Part shown: positions 1 to 8,659 of the stretch, piece after piece
How positions within the stretch are numbered: the first letter of the stretch is position 1
Layout of the letters: every line of letters begins with the position of its first letter
NCBI GenBank assembly: GCA_023424015.1
Contig: JAFAEM010000022.1
Coordinates: 124,001-188,000, forward strand
DNA length: 64,000 nt
Direction: 5' to 3'
Origin: Bacteroidota bacterium
GTDB lineage: Bacteria > Bacteroidota > Bacteroidia > Chitinophagales > Chitinophagaceae
Position numbers and translations under genes: made by a program
The notes under the pieces: model-generated
The model's database searches: none
Seen by the model: only the letters and a program-made list of their open reading frames with translations
What the model was told of the DNA's origin: nothing

Positions 1-717
1 CTCGGCCATGATCCGGTCTGAAAAACCCACCCTGAAAAGGTTTTCCTTAAAATCGTGTTTAACATTTTTCACGGTGCCATCCAGGATCTTTTTGCCTTTA
101 TTGACCAATACTATATGATCGCAGATCTCCTCCACCTGCTCCATCCGGTGCGTACTGAAGATGATCGTGGAGCCATTGCGGGCCAGGTTATAGATCTCGT
201 CTTTGATGAGGTTGGCATTTACGGGGTCGAGCCCGCTGAAAGGCTCATCCAGTATGACCAATTTGGGTTCGTGCAGCACCGTAGTTACAAATTGCAATTT
301 CTGGCTCATGCCTTTTGAAAGGTCTTCCACCTTTTTATTCCACCACGATTCCATATCCAGCCGGTCAAACCAGGCTTTGATCTTTTGGGTAGCCTCGTAT
401 TTGTTCAGGCCTTTCAGCTGTGCCAGGTAAAGCGCCTGTTCCCCGATCTTCATTTTTTTGTAAAGGCCTCGTTCTTCCGGCATATAGCCGATCTGTCCGA
501 TATCGTTGACGGGGTCGAATTTTTTGCCATTGAAAATGATCTCACCCTGGTCAGGGTAGAAAATACCAGTGATCATACGGATGAGCGTTGTTTTGCCCGC
601 ACCGTTTGGACCAAGCAAACCGAAGATCTGGCCCTGTTCGATAGTCAGGCTGATATCATCGACGGCTTTTTGGGTAGCAAAATACTTTCTCAGGTTTTTT
701 AGTTCCAGTATGGGCAT
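1..717 (-). CDS. ABC transporter ATP-binding protein (partial, C-terminus beyond window)
   Basis: Reading leftward from an ATG at 717, the protein begins MPILELKNLRKYF and runs off the left edge. It has every nucleotide-binding-domain motif in order: Walker A GPNGAGKTT near residue 35, Q-loop region, ABC signature LSKGMSQK, Walker B LVILDEPFSGLD and the H-loop in IIFSTHRM. The sequence after the H-loop (DHIVLVNKGKKILDGTV) resembles the C-terminal extension (DUF4162 type) of ATPases that partner ABC-2 permeases of the Nat/YhaQ kind. It probably powers a membrane export or Na+/drug efflux system whose permease should lie further left. Substrate cannot be told from the sequence. The family call is firm. 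Confidence 0.9.
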   Translation of the reverse strand, partial: MPILELKNLRKYFATQKAVDDISLTIEQGQIFGLLGPNGAGKTTLIRMITGIFYPDQGEIIFNGKKFDPVNDIGQIGYMPEERGLYKKMKIGEQALYLAQLKGLNKYEATQKIKAWFDRLDMESWWNKKVEDLSKGMSQKLQFVTTVLHEPKLVILDEPFSGLDPVNANLIKDEIYNLARNGSTIIFSTHRMEQVEEICDHIVLVNKGKKILDGTVKNVKHDFKENLFRVGFSDRIMAE

Positions 718-805
718 AGCTTTTCAGATTGTATCGCAAAAATAGCCGTTAACTCATATAAGCCATAATTTTTCACTAAATGGTATTATAATGATAACTC
801 GCTGA

Positions 806-2413
806 TTATGCCTGCAAAACAGTTGTAATCCTGCTGGCGATACTTTCACCATCCATTGCAGCGCTAACAATACCACCTGCATAACCGGCTCCTTCCGCGC
901 AGGGGTATAAGTTTCTTAGCTGGGGATGCTGCAGTGTTTCTTTATCTCGTGGTATCCTAACTGGTGACGAAGTCCTCGATTCCGTCGCCACCAGTACGGC
1001 TTCGTTTGTAAAATATCCGCGGATCTTTTTGCCAAACTCTTTAAAGGCCAATTGCAGGCTATTATGTATAATGGGTGGCAAAACTTCGTCAAGGGCACTG
1101 GAGTGCAACCCGGGTAAATAGGAACATTTAGGCAGACTGCCCGATACTTTTTTTTCGGTAAAATCCACCAGGCGTTGTGCGGGCGCGACAAATTTGCCGC
1201 CTCCCGCATTGAAGGCCTTTCGTTCTACGTATTGCTGAAAATACATCATGCCCAAAGCCGAATCCAGGACCGACACCGGCTGTTGACAGGTTTGTTCGAA
1301 ATCATTCTGCTTTTTGAGTTGTTTTAGATCATCGGCTTCAACGGTTACCACGATACCACTATTGGCAAAAGGATTATTACGACGCGAGGGACTCCAGCCG
1401 TTTACCACCAGTTCGCCTGGCGAAGTAGCAGCAGGGGCAATGATACCTCCCGGGCACATACAAAATGAAAAGACGCCCTTGGGGCCCACCTGTTGCACGA
1501 GGCTATACGATGCCGGCGGAAGAAAAGGATCTCTTATAGCACTGTGGTATTGAGACCTGTCGACCAGGGTCTGGGGATGTTCAGCCCTTACGCCCAGGGC
1601 AAAAGGCTTGGGCTCGATCAATAAGCGGCGGTTATGGAGCAATTCAAATATATCCCGGGCTGAATGACCTGTTGCCAACACCAGTGCATCTGCGTCAATG
1701 GTGGCGCCATTTGCCGTGCGCACCCCTGTTACCTTTTCATTTTTAATTACCAGGTCGACCAACTTTGTTTCAAATAACAACTCACCACCACATTCCAGGA
1801 TCTTTTCGCGCATGGCAGTGATGATATGCGGGAGTTTATTGGTGCCGATATGCGGGTGTGCCTCATACAGGATTTTCTCGTCTGCGCCAAAGTGTACAAA
1901 AAGGTTGAGTATCCTGTTCACATCACCACGCTTTGAGCTGCGGGTATAGAGTTTGCCATCGCTATAGGTGCCGGCACCGCCTTCACCAAAACAATAGTTG
2001 CTTTCAGGGTTTACTTCTCCTTCCTTATTTAACAGAGCCAGGTCGCGGCGACGTGCCCTGACATCTTTCCCTCTTTCAAGTATGATGGGTTTTATGCCTG
2101 CTTCGATCAGTTTTAACGCGGTAAATAAACCGGCGGGGCCGGCGCCAGCTATTGCCACTTTTTTGCTGGACTGGCCAATGTATTCAAAGTTGAACTGTTG
2201 CCTTACCCTTTGTTGCAAAGGTTCTTTAATAAACACTTGTAAGGTCAGGTTGACCCAGGGTTGTTTACTCCTGGCATCGATGGATTGGCGGACAATGTTA
2301 TAGCCGCTGATATCGCCAGGTTTTACACCTTCCGAATCCGCGATGTATCGTTTAATGCTTAACTCACTGGCTGCTTCGGAGGGAAGCAATTTTAAAGATA
2401 TTTTTCTTTGCAT
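806..2413 (-). CDS. FAD-dependent oxidoreductase (COG2509 type)
   Basis: 535 residues with ATG start at 2413. After an N-terminal region of about 85 residues comes a Rossmann dinucleotide-binding motif VAIAGAGPAGLFTALKL, followed by the ERGKDVRARRRD segment and the glycine-rich CFGEGGAGTYSDGKL stretch typical of the uncharacterised NAD(FAD)-utilising dehydrogenases of COG2509. A second nucleotide-proximal motif, DALVLATGHSARD, and a C-terminal GAGYAGGIVSAAMDG motif that closes on FAD are present, so the protein looks complete. It is a soluble flavoprotein whose physiological substrate is unknown in the family. It stands alone, leftward, and diverges from dnaA across about 650 bp. Confidence 0.85.
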   Translation of the reverse strand: MQRKISLKLLPSEAASELSIKRYIADSEGVKPGDISGYNIVRQSIDARSKQPWVNLTLQVFIKEPLQQRVRQQFNFEYIGQSSKKVAIAGAGPAGLFTALKLIEAGIKPIILERGKDVRARRRDLALLNKEGEVNPESNYCFGEGGAGTYSDGKLYTRSSKRGDVNRILNLFVHFGADEKILYEAHPHIGTNKLPHIITAMREKILECGGELLFETKLVDLVIKNEKVTGVRTANGATIDADALVLATGHSARDIFELLHNRRLLIEPKPFALGVRAEHPQTLVDRSQYHSAIRDPFLPPASYSLVQQVGPKGVFSFCMCPGGIIAPAATSPGELVVNGWSPSRRNNPFANSGIVVTVEADDLKQLKKQNDFEQTCQQPVSVLDSALGMMYFQQYVERKAFNAGGGKFVAPAQRLVDFTEKKVSGSLPKCSYLPGLHSSALDEVLPPIIHNSLQLAFKEFGKKIRGYFTNEAVLVATESRTSSPVRIPRDKETLQHPQLRNLYPCAEGAGYAGGIVSAAMDGESIASRITTVLQA

Positions 2414-3063
2414 GGTCAGGTTTTTATCCTGAAAACAAACTCATGCAAAGCTAGGGGTAATGCCATCATTGCGGACTAAATTTTTTGCCAGACAAAACGT
2501 CGCAACCTTACGCTGCCACTGCCAAACGAGTGACAGTTTTTTTCAAACTGATTGATACTGTTAGGTTGTAAACCAATTAATTTTTTTATCCGATTTTTTC
2601 TTGCCCTGATAAAGAAATATCTCTATCTTCAAAGGGTGTAGACCTTGTAAAGAAATCCTGTGCGGGTTTATTTTTTTTATCGTTATAGGCTCTTGATTTT
2701 TTTAAATTGCCATTCGTGAAAAAGGTAAATTTACCGGCATCATTAATACAAGTTTCTTAATTCACCCGTTTACTTTTTGGAAGCATGCCCAGGGAATAAA
2801 AAAACAATCTGGTTGATGAAGAGGTTGCGTTTTTTTAATGGGTTGTTTTTTGAAATTTCCAAATTTTTCTGAGGAAAAATTTGTGAAATGAGATAGTGTT
2901 TCAGCTAGTTAAAAAAGGCCTGAATAAAAATTTTTTTTTATCCAATAAATGTTGATATTCGCCGTCCCGTCCAACTTTTTTTATTGACATGTGTGGAGAA
3001 TTTTTTTGGACATTTTTTTCAAACGACTATAATTAACCCGCTTTATAAATTGTTACGTTACTG
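2414..3063. other. AT-rich structured intergenic region upstream of dnaA
   Basis: About 650 bp with no plausible gene. It contains many T and A tracts, a perfect 12-bp palindrome GGTAAATTTACC at 2724-2735, and a hairpin at 2855-2889 (arm AAATTTTTC, loop TGAG, arm GAAAAATTT, extended outward by ATTTC/GAAAT with one bulge). TTATCC occurs near 2425, 2586 and 2938, and TGTGGAGAA (one mismatch from the TGTGGATAA form of a DnaA box) at 2992-3000. These could reflect dnaA autoregulation or an origin, but no cluster of good DnaA boxes is visible, so an origin call is not justified. Confidence 0.5.
3006..3033 (+). promoter_or_regulatory. putative dnaA promoter
   Basis: TTGGAC at 3006-3011 and TATAAT at 3028-3033 are separated by 16 bp, and the second hexamer lies about 30 bp before the dnaA ATG. 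This resembles a classical sigma-70 promoter rather than the Bacteroidota TTG/TAnnTTTG form. In such AT-rich DNA a chance match is possible. Confidence 0.4.
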
Positions 3064-4497
3064 ATGGAGAAAAATGCTGAAAAGGTTTGGTCAAATTGTT
3101 TGAAGATCATCAAGGATATTGTTGAATGGCAGCATTACAAAACCTGGTTTGAACCTATCCATCCTGTTTCCTTAAAAAATAATGTTCTCGTTATTCAGGT
3201 GCCAAGCCAGTTCTTCTTTGAGTACCTCGAAGAGCATTACGTAAATTTATTGGCAAAGACTTTGAAGAGAGAATTGGGAAAAGATGCCCATCTGGAATAC
3301 CGGATCATGGTGGATAGCGGGAACAGCAAGAATAAGCCACTGACCATGGATGTTACCGGACAGGGATATAAAACTTTTTCCAATAATGAAATGGATTTTC
3401 CCCTTGTCATCAACAATCCTGTAAAGAATCCTTTTGTAATACCCGGTCTGAAGAAAATGCAGATCGACCCTCAGTTAAATCATATTTACACTTTCGATAC
3501 ATTTATTGAAGGCGATTGTAACAGGGTGGCCCGGCGCGCAGGTAAAACGGTTGCCGAAAAGCCTGGAGCGAACTCTTTTAATCCCCTGGTCATTTATGGC
3601 GGTGTGGGTCTGGGTAAGACTCACCTGGCGCAGGCCATCGGCAATGAAGTCAAAAAGCTTCATCCCAACAAAGTGGTGTTGTATGTAAGTTCTGAAAAGT
3701 TCATCAACCAGTTCATGGATCATGGGCGAAACAATGCCATCAACGACTTTATACATTTTTACCAGATGATCGATGTGCTGATCATCGATGATGTCCAGTT
3801 CTTTAATAAAGCTGAAAAATCACAGGATGCTTTTTTTGCTATTTTCAATCACCTTCATCAATCTCATAAGCAACTGATCCTTACTTCCGACAAGTCACCA
3901 AAAGACCTCGACGGGGTCCAGGAAAGGTTATTGAGCCGTTTTCGCTGGGGGCTTAGCGCCGATATGCAGATCCCCGATTATGATACCCGTATTGAGATAC
4001 TTGAGAAAAAGATGAAAAATGACGGCCTGGAGATGCCTAAAGAGGTGGTGAAATACATTGCCTATAATATTAACAGTAATATCAGGGAGTTAGAAGGCGC
4101 CCTGATTTCGCTGTTGGCACAATCTTCGCTTAACAGGAGAGAGATTGACCTAGATTTAGCAAAGAAAGTGTTACGAAACTTTATAAAATCATCCAGCAAA
4201 GAGATCACAATAGATACCATACAGCGTATGGTTTGTGAGTATTTTGACGTCTCCTACGATAAACTGTTGCAAAAGACCCGCAAAAGAGAGATCGTGCAGG
4301 CCCGGCAGATCACGATGTACCTGGCTAAGGCATTTACCAAGAACTCTCTCAAAACGATCGGTGAACATTTTGGCGGAAGAGACCATACCACTGTTATTCA
4401 CTCCTGCCAGACTGTAAAAGACCTGATGGATACCGATACTGTGTTCCGTGAAAATGTGTTGGAGCTTCAGCAAAAGGTCCAGTTGGCTGCAATGTAA
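3064..4497 (+). CDS. dnaA: Chromosomal replication initiator protein DnaA
   Basis: 477 residues, a normal length for DnaA. The N-terminal domain (about 1-75) includes the WFEPIHPVSL segment. The AAA+ domain has Walker A GGVGLGKTH at about 180-187, Walker B IIDDVQFF at about 240-247, and the sensor region LTSDKSPKDLDGVQERLLSRF. The C-terminal helix-turn-helix carries the DnaA signature GGRDHTTVIHSC near residue 437, which contacts the DnaA box. The protein binds origin DNA, oligomerises with ATP and melts the origin. The gene is monocistronic, with a strong hairpin terminator just downstream. Confidence 0.98.
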   Translation: MEKNAEKVWSNCLKIIKDIVEWQHYKTWFEPIHPVSLKNNVLVIQVPSQFFFEYLEEHYVNLLAKTLKRELGKDAHLEYRIMVDSGNSKNKPLTMDVTGQGYKTFSNNEMDFPLVINNPVKNPFVIPGLKKMQIDPQLNHIYTFDTFIEGDCNRVARRAGKTVAEKPGANSFNPLVIYGGVGLGKTHLAQAIGNEVKKLHPNKVVLYVSSEKFINQFMDHGRNNAINDFIHFYQMIDVLIIDDVQFFNKAEKSQDAFFAIFNHLHQSHKQLILTSDKSPKDLDGVQERLLSRFRWGLSADMQIPDYDTRIEILEKKMKNDGLEMPKEVVKYIAYNINSNIRELEGALISLLAQSSLNRREIDLDLAKKVLRNFIKSSSKEITIDTIQRMVCEYFDVSYDKLLQKTRKREIVQARQITMYLAKAFTKNSLKTIGEHFGGRDHTTVIHSCQTVKDLMDTDTVFRENVLELQQKVQLAAM

Positions 4498-4519
4498 TTA
4501 AGAAAATATTTTATAAGGC

Positions 4520-4557
4520 ATCCCAGATTCCGGTAGGAGTTTGGGATTTCTTTTTTT
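4520..4557 (+). terminator. Rho-independent terminator of dnaA
   Basis: A 12-bp stem (ATCCCAGATTCC at 4520-4531 with GGAGTTTGGGAT at 4536-4547, two G-U pairs) closes a GGTA loop and runs directly into a T-rich tract at 4547-4557. It lies 23 bp after the dnaA stop codon. Confidence 0.85.
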
Positions 4558-4569
4558 CCAGGAGGGATG

Positions 4570-4687
4570 GCCGGGAAGGCGGTAAGACGGGAAGTTGTTT
4601 ATTGTTATTATTTACTTACCGTCTTTTATATAGCCGGGGAGGCGGTAAGGGGGGAAGTTGTTTATTGTCATTATTGCTTACCGTCTT
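4570..4687. repeat. Two tandem copies of a ~55-bp hairpin-forming repeat
   Basis: Copies at 4570-4625 and 4633-4687 share the order GCCGGG(G/A)AGGCGGTAAG, GGGAAGTTGTTTATTGT, TTATT and CTTACCGTCTT with a few substitutions. Within each copy CGGTAAG can pair with the later CTTACCG. In the first copy AAGACGG can also pair with CCGTCTT. The function is unknown. Confidence 0.75.
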
Positions 4688-4721
4688 CCTTTCTTCCCGG
4701 CAAAAATGTTTAAGCCTGAGA

Positions 4722-4753
4722 TTGGGTTTTATTGCCAGTTATCTTTATTTTTG
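4722..4753 (+). promoter_or_regulatory. Bacteroidota-type promoter of tRNA-Ser
   Basis: TTG at 4722-4724 and TATTTTTG (consensus TAnnTTTG) at 4746-4753 are separated by 21 bp, matching the -33/-7 promoter of this phylum. The tRNA begins 24 bp after the -7 element. Confidence 0.75.
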
Positions 4754-4776
4754 CCACCCCTCTGAAAGGGGCAGCC

Positions 4777-4865
4777 GGTGAGGTGGATGAGTGGCTGAAA
4801 TCAGTAGTTTGCTAAACTGCCGTACGGGTTAAACTGTACCGCGGGTTCGAATCCCGCCCTCACCG
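4777..4865 (+). tRNA. tRNA-Ser (anticodon GCT)
   Basis: The acceptor stem GGTGAGG pairs with CCTCACC, followed by discriminator G. The anticodon loop TTTGCTAAA sits on a GTAG-side stem and gives anticodon GCT (reads AGC/AGT). A long variable arm (CGTACGGGTTAAACTGTACC) marks it as a class II tRNA, and the T arm is GCGGGTTCGAATCCCGC. CCA is not encoded. The total of 89 nt is normal for tRNA-Ser. Confidence 0.95.
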
Positions 4866-4872
4866 CAACGAG

Positions 4873-4915
4873 GCGCACAAGAAATTAAATTTTAGTTACT
4901 TGTGCGCTTTTACTT
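4873..4915 (+). terminator. Terminator after tRNA-Ser
   Basis: GCGCACAAG at 4873-4881 pairs perfectly with CTTGTGCGC at 4899-4907 across an A/T-rich loop that can extend the stem, followed by a T-rich tail. Confidence 0.8.
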
Positions 4916-5101
4916 TTTCCCCGATCACCTGTTTGTTTTGGTATATCGATTTAACTCACCTGGATTTTTACCTGGAGATTCTCATCCAGATAGTACCAAC
5001 ATCAGTTCTACCAGCAATTTCAGCGTCACAGAATATCCGGGGGCAACGCAATGCTATGACTTGACGATTGGATATCATGACCATAGAGTTCCTGGTCTGA
5101 A

Positions 5102-6058
5102 TTGATCATGTTAATAGCTTCAAAGAAAGTTGAAACGATGGAGCACCCCGGCGTCCGGTCCGGGGTGCAAACCAATATCCTGAAAGTACTGGCCTATTAT
5201 GACATCTTCCAGTATCCTCTTACAGTTGCCGAGATCGGACAATTCCTGGGTAAACAGTTGGACGAAAAGGATTTCGTACCTGCGCTGCAAGGATTAATTT
5301 CGGATCGGGTCATCTTTTATCACCAGGGATTTTATTCTTTGCAGGACAATACTTTACTGACATATCGCAGACGTGAGGGTAACTGGCGTGCCGGAAAGTT
5401 ATTGCCAAAGGCATTTAAGATCGGTCGTTTTCTTTTTCGTTTTCCATTTGTAAGAGGAGTTTGTATATCGGGATCGCTTTCAAAGAATTTTGCTGACGAG
5501 AACGCCGATATCGATTTTTTTATCATTACCAGGGCCAACCGCTTATGGATAGCCCGGACCATCATGCACCTGTTTAAAAAGCTCACCTTTCTGACAGGTC
5601 ATCAGCATTACTTCTGCATGAACTATTATATAGATGAAGAGGCGTTGTTGATCAGTGAACAGAATATTTATACGGCGTTGGAAATTGCTACTTTGATACC
5701 CGTCGCCGGCAAACAAACAAATGAGAATTTCCTTCGAACCAATAATTGGGTAGCCCGTTTTTTTCCGGCCTGTCACAATGCGTATCCAAGTCCCGAACCT
5801 GCTTTCAGAACCGGGTTGAAAAAGTTACTGGAAAGGATATTGTCGGGTCGCTTTTCTGACCGGTTGGATGTTTGGCTGATGAAGATCACAACGCGACGTT
5901 GGGCAAAAAAAAACAGGCAGAACCGGCGAAATAGAAATGGACAAACCATGAAGCTGCTAACGGGCCGGCATTTCTCAAAATCCAACCCGGGGTCTTTCCA
6001 GGAAAGAGTTTTGAGTTTGTATGAACAGAAATTGGCTGAACTTCGGATCGAGCGTTGA
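5102..6058 (+). CDS. Nucleotidyltransferase-fold protein with N-terminal winged-helix-like region
   Basis: 318 residues. Residues about 22-80 (NILKVLAYYDIFQYPLTVAEIGQFL) look like a winged-helix module, and residues 121-145 (CISGSLSKNFADENADIDFF) have the GS...D-x-D pattern of the MNT/pol-beta nucleotidyltransferase fold, with GS at 124-125 and acidic residues D136 and D138. The rest is basic and without a recognised domain. It opens the exopolysaccharide region and reads toward the convergent methyltransferase gene. Such proteins recur near radical SAM and glycosyltransferase genes in Bacteroidota, but the reaction is unknown. Start is uncertain: ATG at 5102, 5108 and 5138 are all possible. 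Confidence 0.65.
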   Translation: MIMLIASKKVETMEHPGVRSGVQTNILKVLAYYDIFQYPLTVAEIGQFLGKQLDEKDFVPALQGLISDRVIFYHQGFYSLQDNTLLTYRRREGNWRAGKLLPKAFKIGRFLFRFPFVRGVCISGSLSKNFADENADIDFFIITRANRLWIARTIMHLFKKLTFLTGHQHYFCMNYYIDEEALLISEQNIYTALEIATLIPVAGKQTNENFLRTNNWVARFFPACHNAYPSPEPAFRTGLKKLLERILSGRFSDRLDVWLMKITTRRWAKKNRQNRRNRNGQTMKLLTGRHFSKSNPGSFQERVLSLYEQKLAELRIER

Positions 6059-6060
6059 GT

Positions 6061-6262
6061 ATTACTTAACCACAGCGAGCACGGCGAACACTAAGAAATG
6101 CTGCAATTCCCCGGTGCAAAGAAAAAGGTCACGGAGTACACGAAGTATTGCACGGTGAACACAGAGGGGTTCTGCAAATTACTTCGTGTCCTTGGTGTCT
6201 CCTTTGTGTTCTTCGTGACCATAATATAGTACCGAGGAACACGGAGAATTGCACAGGGAGCA
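6061..6262. repeat. Degenerate CACGGAGAACACAGAG-type intergenic repeat
   Basis: Repeated variants of a CACGG-A-GAACAC-GAG word occur through this segment. GGTCACGGAGTACACGAAG (6127-6145) forms an imperfect inverted pair, 16 of 19 matches, with 6202-6220. It resembles dispersed non-coding repeats seen in many Gram-negative genomes. I see no gene here. Confidence 0.55.
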
Positions 6263-6273
6263 TGGAGTTTATT

Positions 6274-7095
6274 TTAATTTTTTCTCAGCGTGATGATATA
6301 ATAGTCACCTATATTTCTCCAGGGCCAGGAATATCTATATCTATCTTCATTTCTCTCCAGGAATCTATAAAGCTTCGGATACTTTTCCTCAAAGAGTGTT
6401 AAATAGGAAGGCGGCAGCCAGGTATTCATTCCCTCCAGTCCGACCACGGAGAATGTGGATGGTAAATGTTTCCTGACAAACGAAGGATTATAATACCAGC
6501 AACGAAAATAAACACCGTCGATATGTGCCCTTGCACCCTTACTTCCTGAAAACCTTCGCAGGGCCGTTTTAAACTTTCCCCTGAACAGCATCAGGACCTC
6601 CCATAAACAGAATTTTGGTAACAGCACGAGAGTAACCAGCCCTCCTGGTTTGACGAGCTCGTCCATAGACTGAAGGACTTTGCCGAGCGCAGGCGTGCAA
6701 TTAAGACCTGCAAAATTCGAAAACAACAGGTCATATGGTCCTCGGGCCGATAGTTTTTCCAAATGATTAAAAGAACAGATTTCATGACTGATCCTTTCAT
6801 GCAGGCCATATTGCCAGGTTTTTTGTATAGAGTTTTGCTGCATCTCAGTGGAAATATCAGTCGCATGCACCTTATGTCCCTGCCGGGCAAAGAAAATGGC
6901 GTCTTCTCCTGTGCCAGCGTTAAGTTCGAGTATATGTGAGCCGGGAGATAGATATTTGCAAACATGGTTTCTTACCCGCTCTCTCTTATAACCAGTCATC
7001 GCGTCGCTGCCATATAGTTTATCAAAAACTACGGCCTGTTTATTAAAGGCAATTGCAGCCGCATCTTCAACATTGATGACTAATGGTTCATTCAT
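6274..7095 (-). CDS. Class I SAM-dependent methyltransferase
   Basis: 273 residues, ATG at 7095. Motif I is HILELNAGTGEDAIFFARQG (about residues 57-76), followed by the acidic HATDIS that holds the SAM ribose and a post-motif LLFSNFAGLNC. The second half carries IDGVYFRCWYYNPSFVRKHL, common in UbiE/COQ5-like small-molecule methyltransferases. It is the last gene of a leftward run and overlaps the preceding radical SAM gene by 4 nt, so the two are probably translated together. The acceptor is unknown; by context it may be a sugar or lipid intermediate. Confidence 0.85.
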   Translation of the reverse strand: MNEPLVINVEDAAAIAFNKQAVVFDKLYGSDAMTGYKRERVRNHVCKYLSPGSHILELNAGTGEDAIFFARQGHKVHATDISTEMQQNSIQKTWQYGLHERISHEICSFNHLEKLSARGPYDLLFSNFAGLNCTPALGKVLQSMDELVKPGGLVTLVLLPKFCLWEVLMLFRGKFKTALRRFSGSKGARAHIDGVYFRCWYYNPSFVRKHLPSTFSVVGLEGMNTWLPPSYLTLFEEKYPKLYRFLERNEDRYRYSWPWRNIGDYYIITLRKN

Positions 7096-8564
7096 AGGGC
7101 CGCATTTTCGAGTAATTTCAATCTTCTTTTATCGAACCAGGCTGCCGGTGCGTAGTAGAAAAATGAAAATGCTTTTTTAAGCGACACCGTACTAAGAGAA
7201 CCAGGTTGTACCAATATTTTCTTTATCTGTTGTATGCTCATTTGACGACGATATACTTTGTGTACATACCTGTGCAGTTGTTTATAAAAGGCGGGCGGGT
7301 ATGTATTGCGAAACATCAGTGCGAGGTCATCAGAGTCGGTCCAGTTTGATTTTTCTGTTAACTGGTTTTTTACCTTGTCGTAGAATGAGGTTCCCGGCAA
7401 TGGATATGATACCGAAATGCCTATCTCCGAAGGCATCAGCTCCCGGATCATGCGAATAGTTTTCATAATATCCTCTTTTGTTTCACCGGGGTAACCAAAC
7501 TGGATAAAGAAGCCGGGTCTTATTTTATATTTTTTCAAAAGTCTTGTTGCCTTGTAGATCTGCTCAACGGTCGTGCCCTTGTCCATGGCGTCGAGTATTT
7601 TTTGTGACCCGCTTTCCGCGCCTATCCAGGCATTTTCACAACCGGCTCTTGCCAGGTCGCGGACATAGTTTTCCTGTAAAAGCAGGTCCGCACGGGACTG
7701 GATCTTAAAACGAAAACGGAGTCTTTCATCTTCCAGCAGGTCCGCAAATTCATGAACCCAGCCAGGTTTTAAGCCAAAAATATCATCGCAAAACCAGATA
7801 TGATCGAAGTCGAATTTTTCTTTCAGCATCTTTATTTCAGCAACAACATTTCGTGGCGATCGTGAATTGTACCTATTGCCATAGATAGGTTTGGCGCACC
7901 AGTTACATTTAAATGGGCAACCCCTCGTGGTAGCTATATTGATTGAGAAAAAGCCCCGGTGTTTCATCCACATTTTACGGTAGTCGGTGATATCAACGAG
8001 GTCCCAGGCAGGAAGTGGTAACAAATCCAGATCCTTTAACACGGCTCTTTTCCCGGTTTTAATCACCGCATGCTGTTGTTTGTATGCGATACCCGGAATG
8101 GTAAGCCAGACACTGGATCCATTATCAATACTTGTTACAAGTTCTGCCAGCGTTTGTTCAACCTCACCCAGAATTATGAAATCGGATCCTTTGTTTAAGT
8201 ACAATTCATAGTGATCGGTGGCATCGGAGCTGGATACAATAACCGTACAACCTTGTTGTTTCGCTAACCTAATCATTCTGAATGCGGCGTCCCGCATATT
8301 GGTCAGACACATTTTTGTGAGATAGTTGAATCCATCGTCGTAGACAACAAGAATTTTTGGCCTGTTTTTTTGCAGAACCGGAAGAATTGCGTCGGGAGTT
8401 TGTGCAAACATGGTGTCAAAAAAGGAAACATGAAAACCCAGTTCCCTTATCAATGCAGCGGCATGCAGGGTGGCGATGGGTGCATAAGGCTGACCCGTAT
8501 CCCATTGTTTGGGGTCATAGCGTAGAAAATACGAATGCGTAAAAAGTATTTGCGCGTCATTCAT
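7092..8564 (-). CDS. B12-binding-domain radical SAM protein
   Basis: 490 residues. The N-terminal 150 residues resemble a cobalamin-binding fold, though the classical DxHxxG motif is not evident. The radical SAM core follows with the [4Fe-4S] motif GCPFKCNWC, Cys216, Cys220 and Cys223. Further core motifs include WFCDDIFGL, GAESGSQKILDAMDKG and FFIQFGYPGETKEDI. The architecture is that of the BchE/P-methylase group, which does methylation, ring closure or C-C chemistry using SAM and often B12. It is flanked by a second radical SAM gene and a methyltransferase on the same strand. Confidence 0.85.
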   Translation of the reverse strand: MNDAQILFTHSYFLRYDPKQWDTGQPYAPIATLHAAALIRELGFHVSFFDTMFAQTPDAILPVLQKNRPKILVVYDDGFNYLTKMCLTNMRDAAFRMIRLAKQQGCTVIVSSSDATDHYELYLNKGSDFIILGEVEQTLAELVTSIDNGSSVWLTIPGIAYKQQHAVIKTGKRAVLKDLDLLPLPAWDLVDITDYRKMWMKHRGFFSINIATTRGCPFKCNWCAKPIYGNRYNSRSPRNVVAEIKMLKEKFDFDHIWFCDDIFGLKPGWVHEFADLLEDERLRFRFKIQSRADLLLQENYVRDLARAGCENAWIGAESGSQKILDAMDKGTTVEQIYKATRLLKKYKIRPGFFIQFGYPGETKEDIMKTIRMIRELMPSEIGISVSYPLPGTSFYDKVKNQLTEKSNWTDSDDLALMFRNTYPPAFYKQLHRYVHKVYRRQMSIQQIKKILVQPGSLSTVSLKKAFSFFYYAPAAWFDKRRLKLLENAAL

Positions 8565-8659
8565 GGTTTAAAACTATCAGGGTCTTCACGGCATCATTAA
8601 ATCGTATAAATGAAATATTCGGTTGCTTTGAGGTCTCCTCATGTGATGTTATCCAAAGC

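Noticed and set aside
2414..3063. Chromosomal origin (oriC)
   Set aside because: Only one near-match to a DnaA box and no cluster; dnaA proximity is not proof in Bacteroidota.
4570..4687. CRISPR array
   Set aside because: Only two adjacent copies with no variable spacers of regular length and no cas genes anywhere in the window.
4902..5105. 67-codon frame after tRNA-Ser
   Set aside because: It begins within the terminator hairpin, has no recognisable domain and looks like chance coding.
6148..6402. 84-codon frame
   Set aside because: It runs through the intergenic repeat and the antisense of a methyltransferase.
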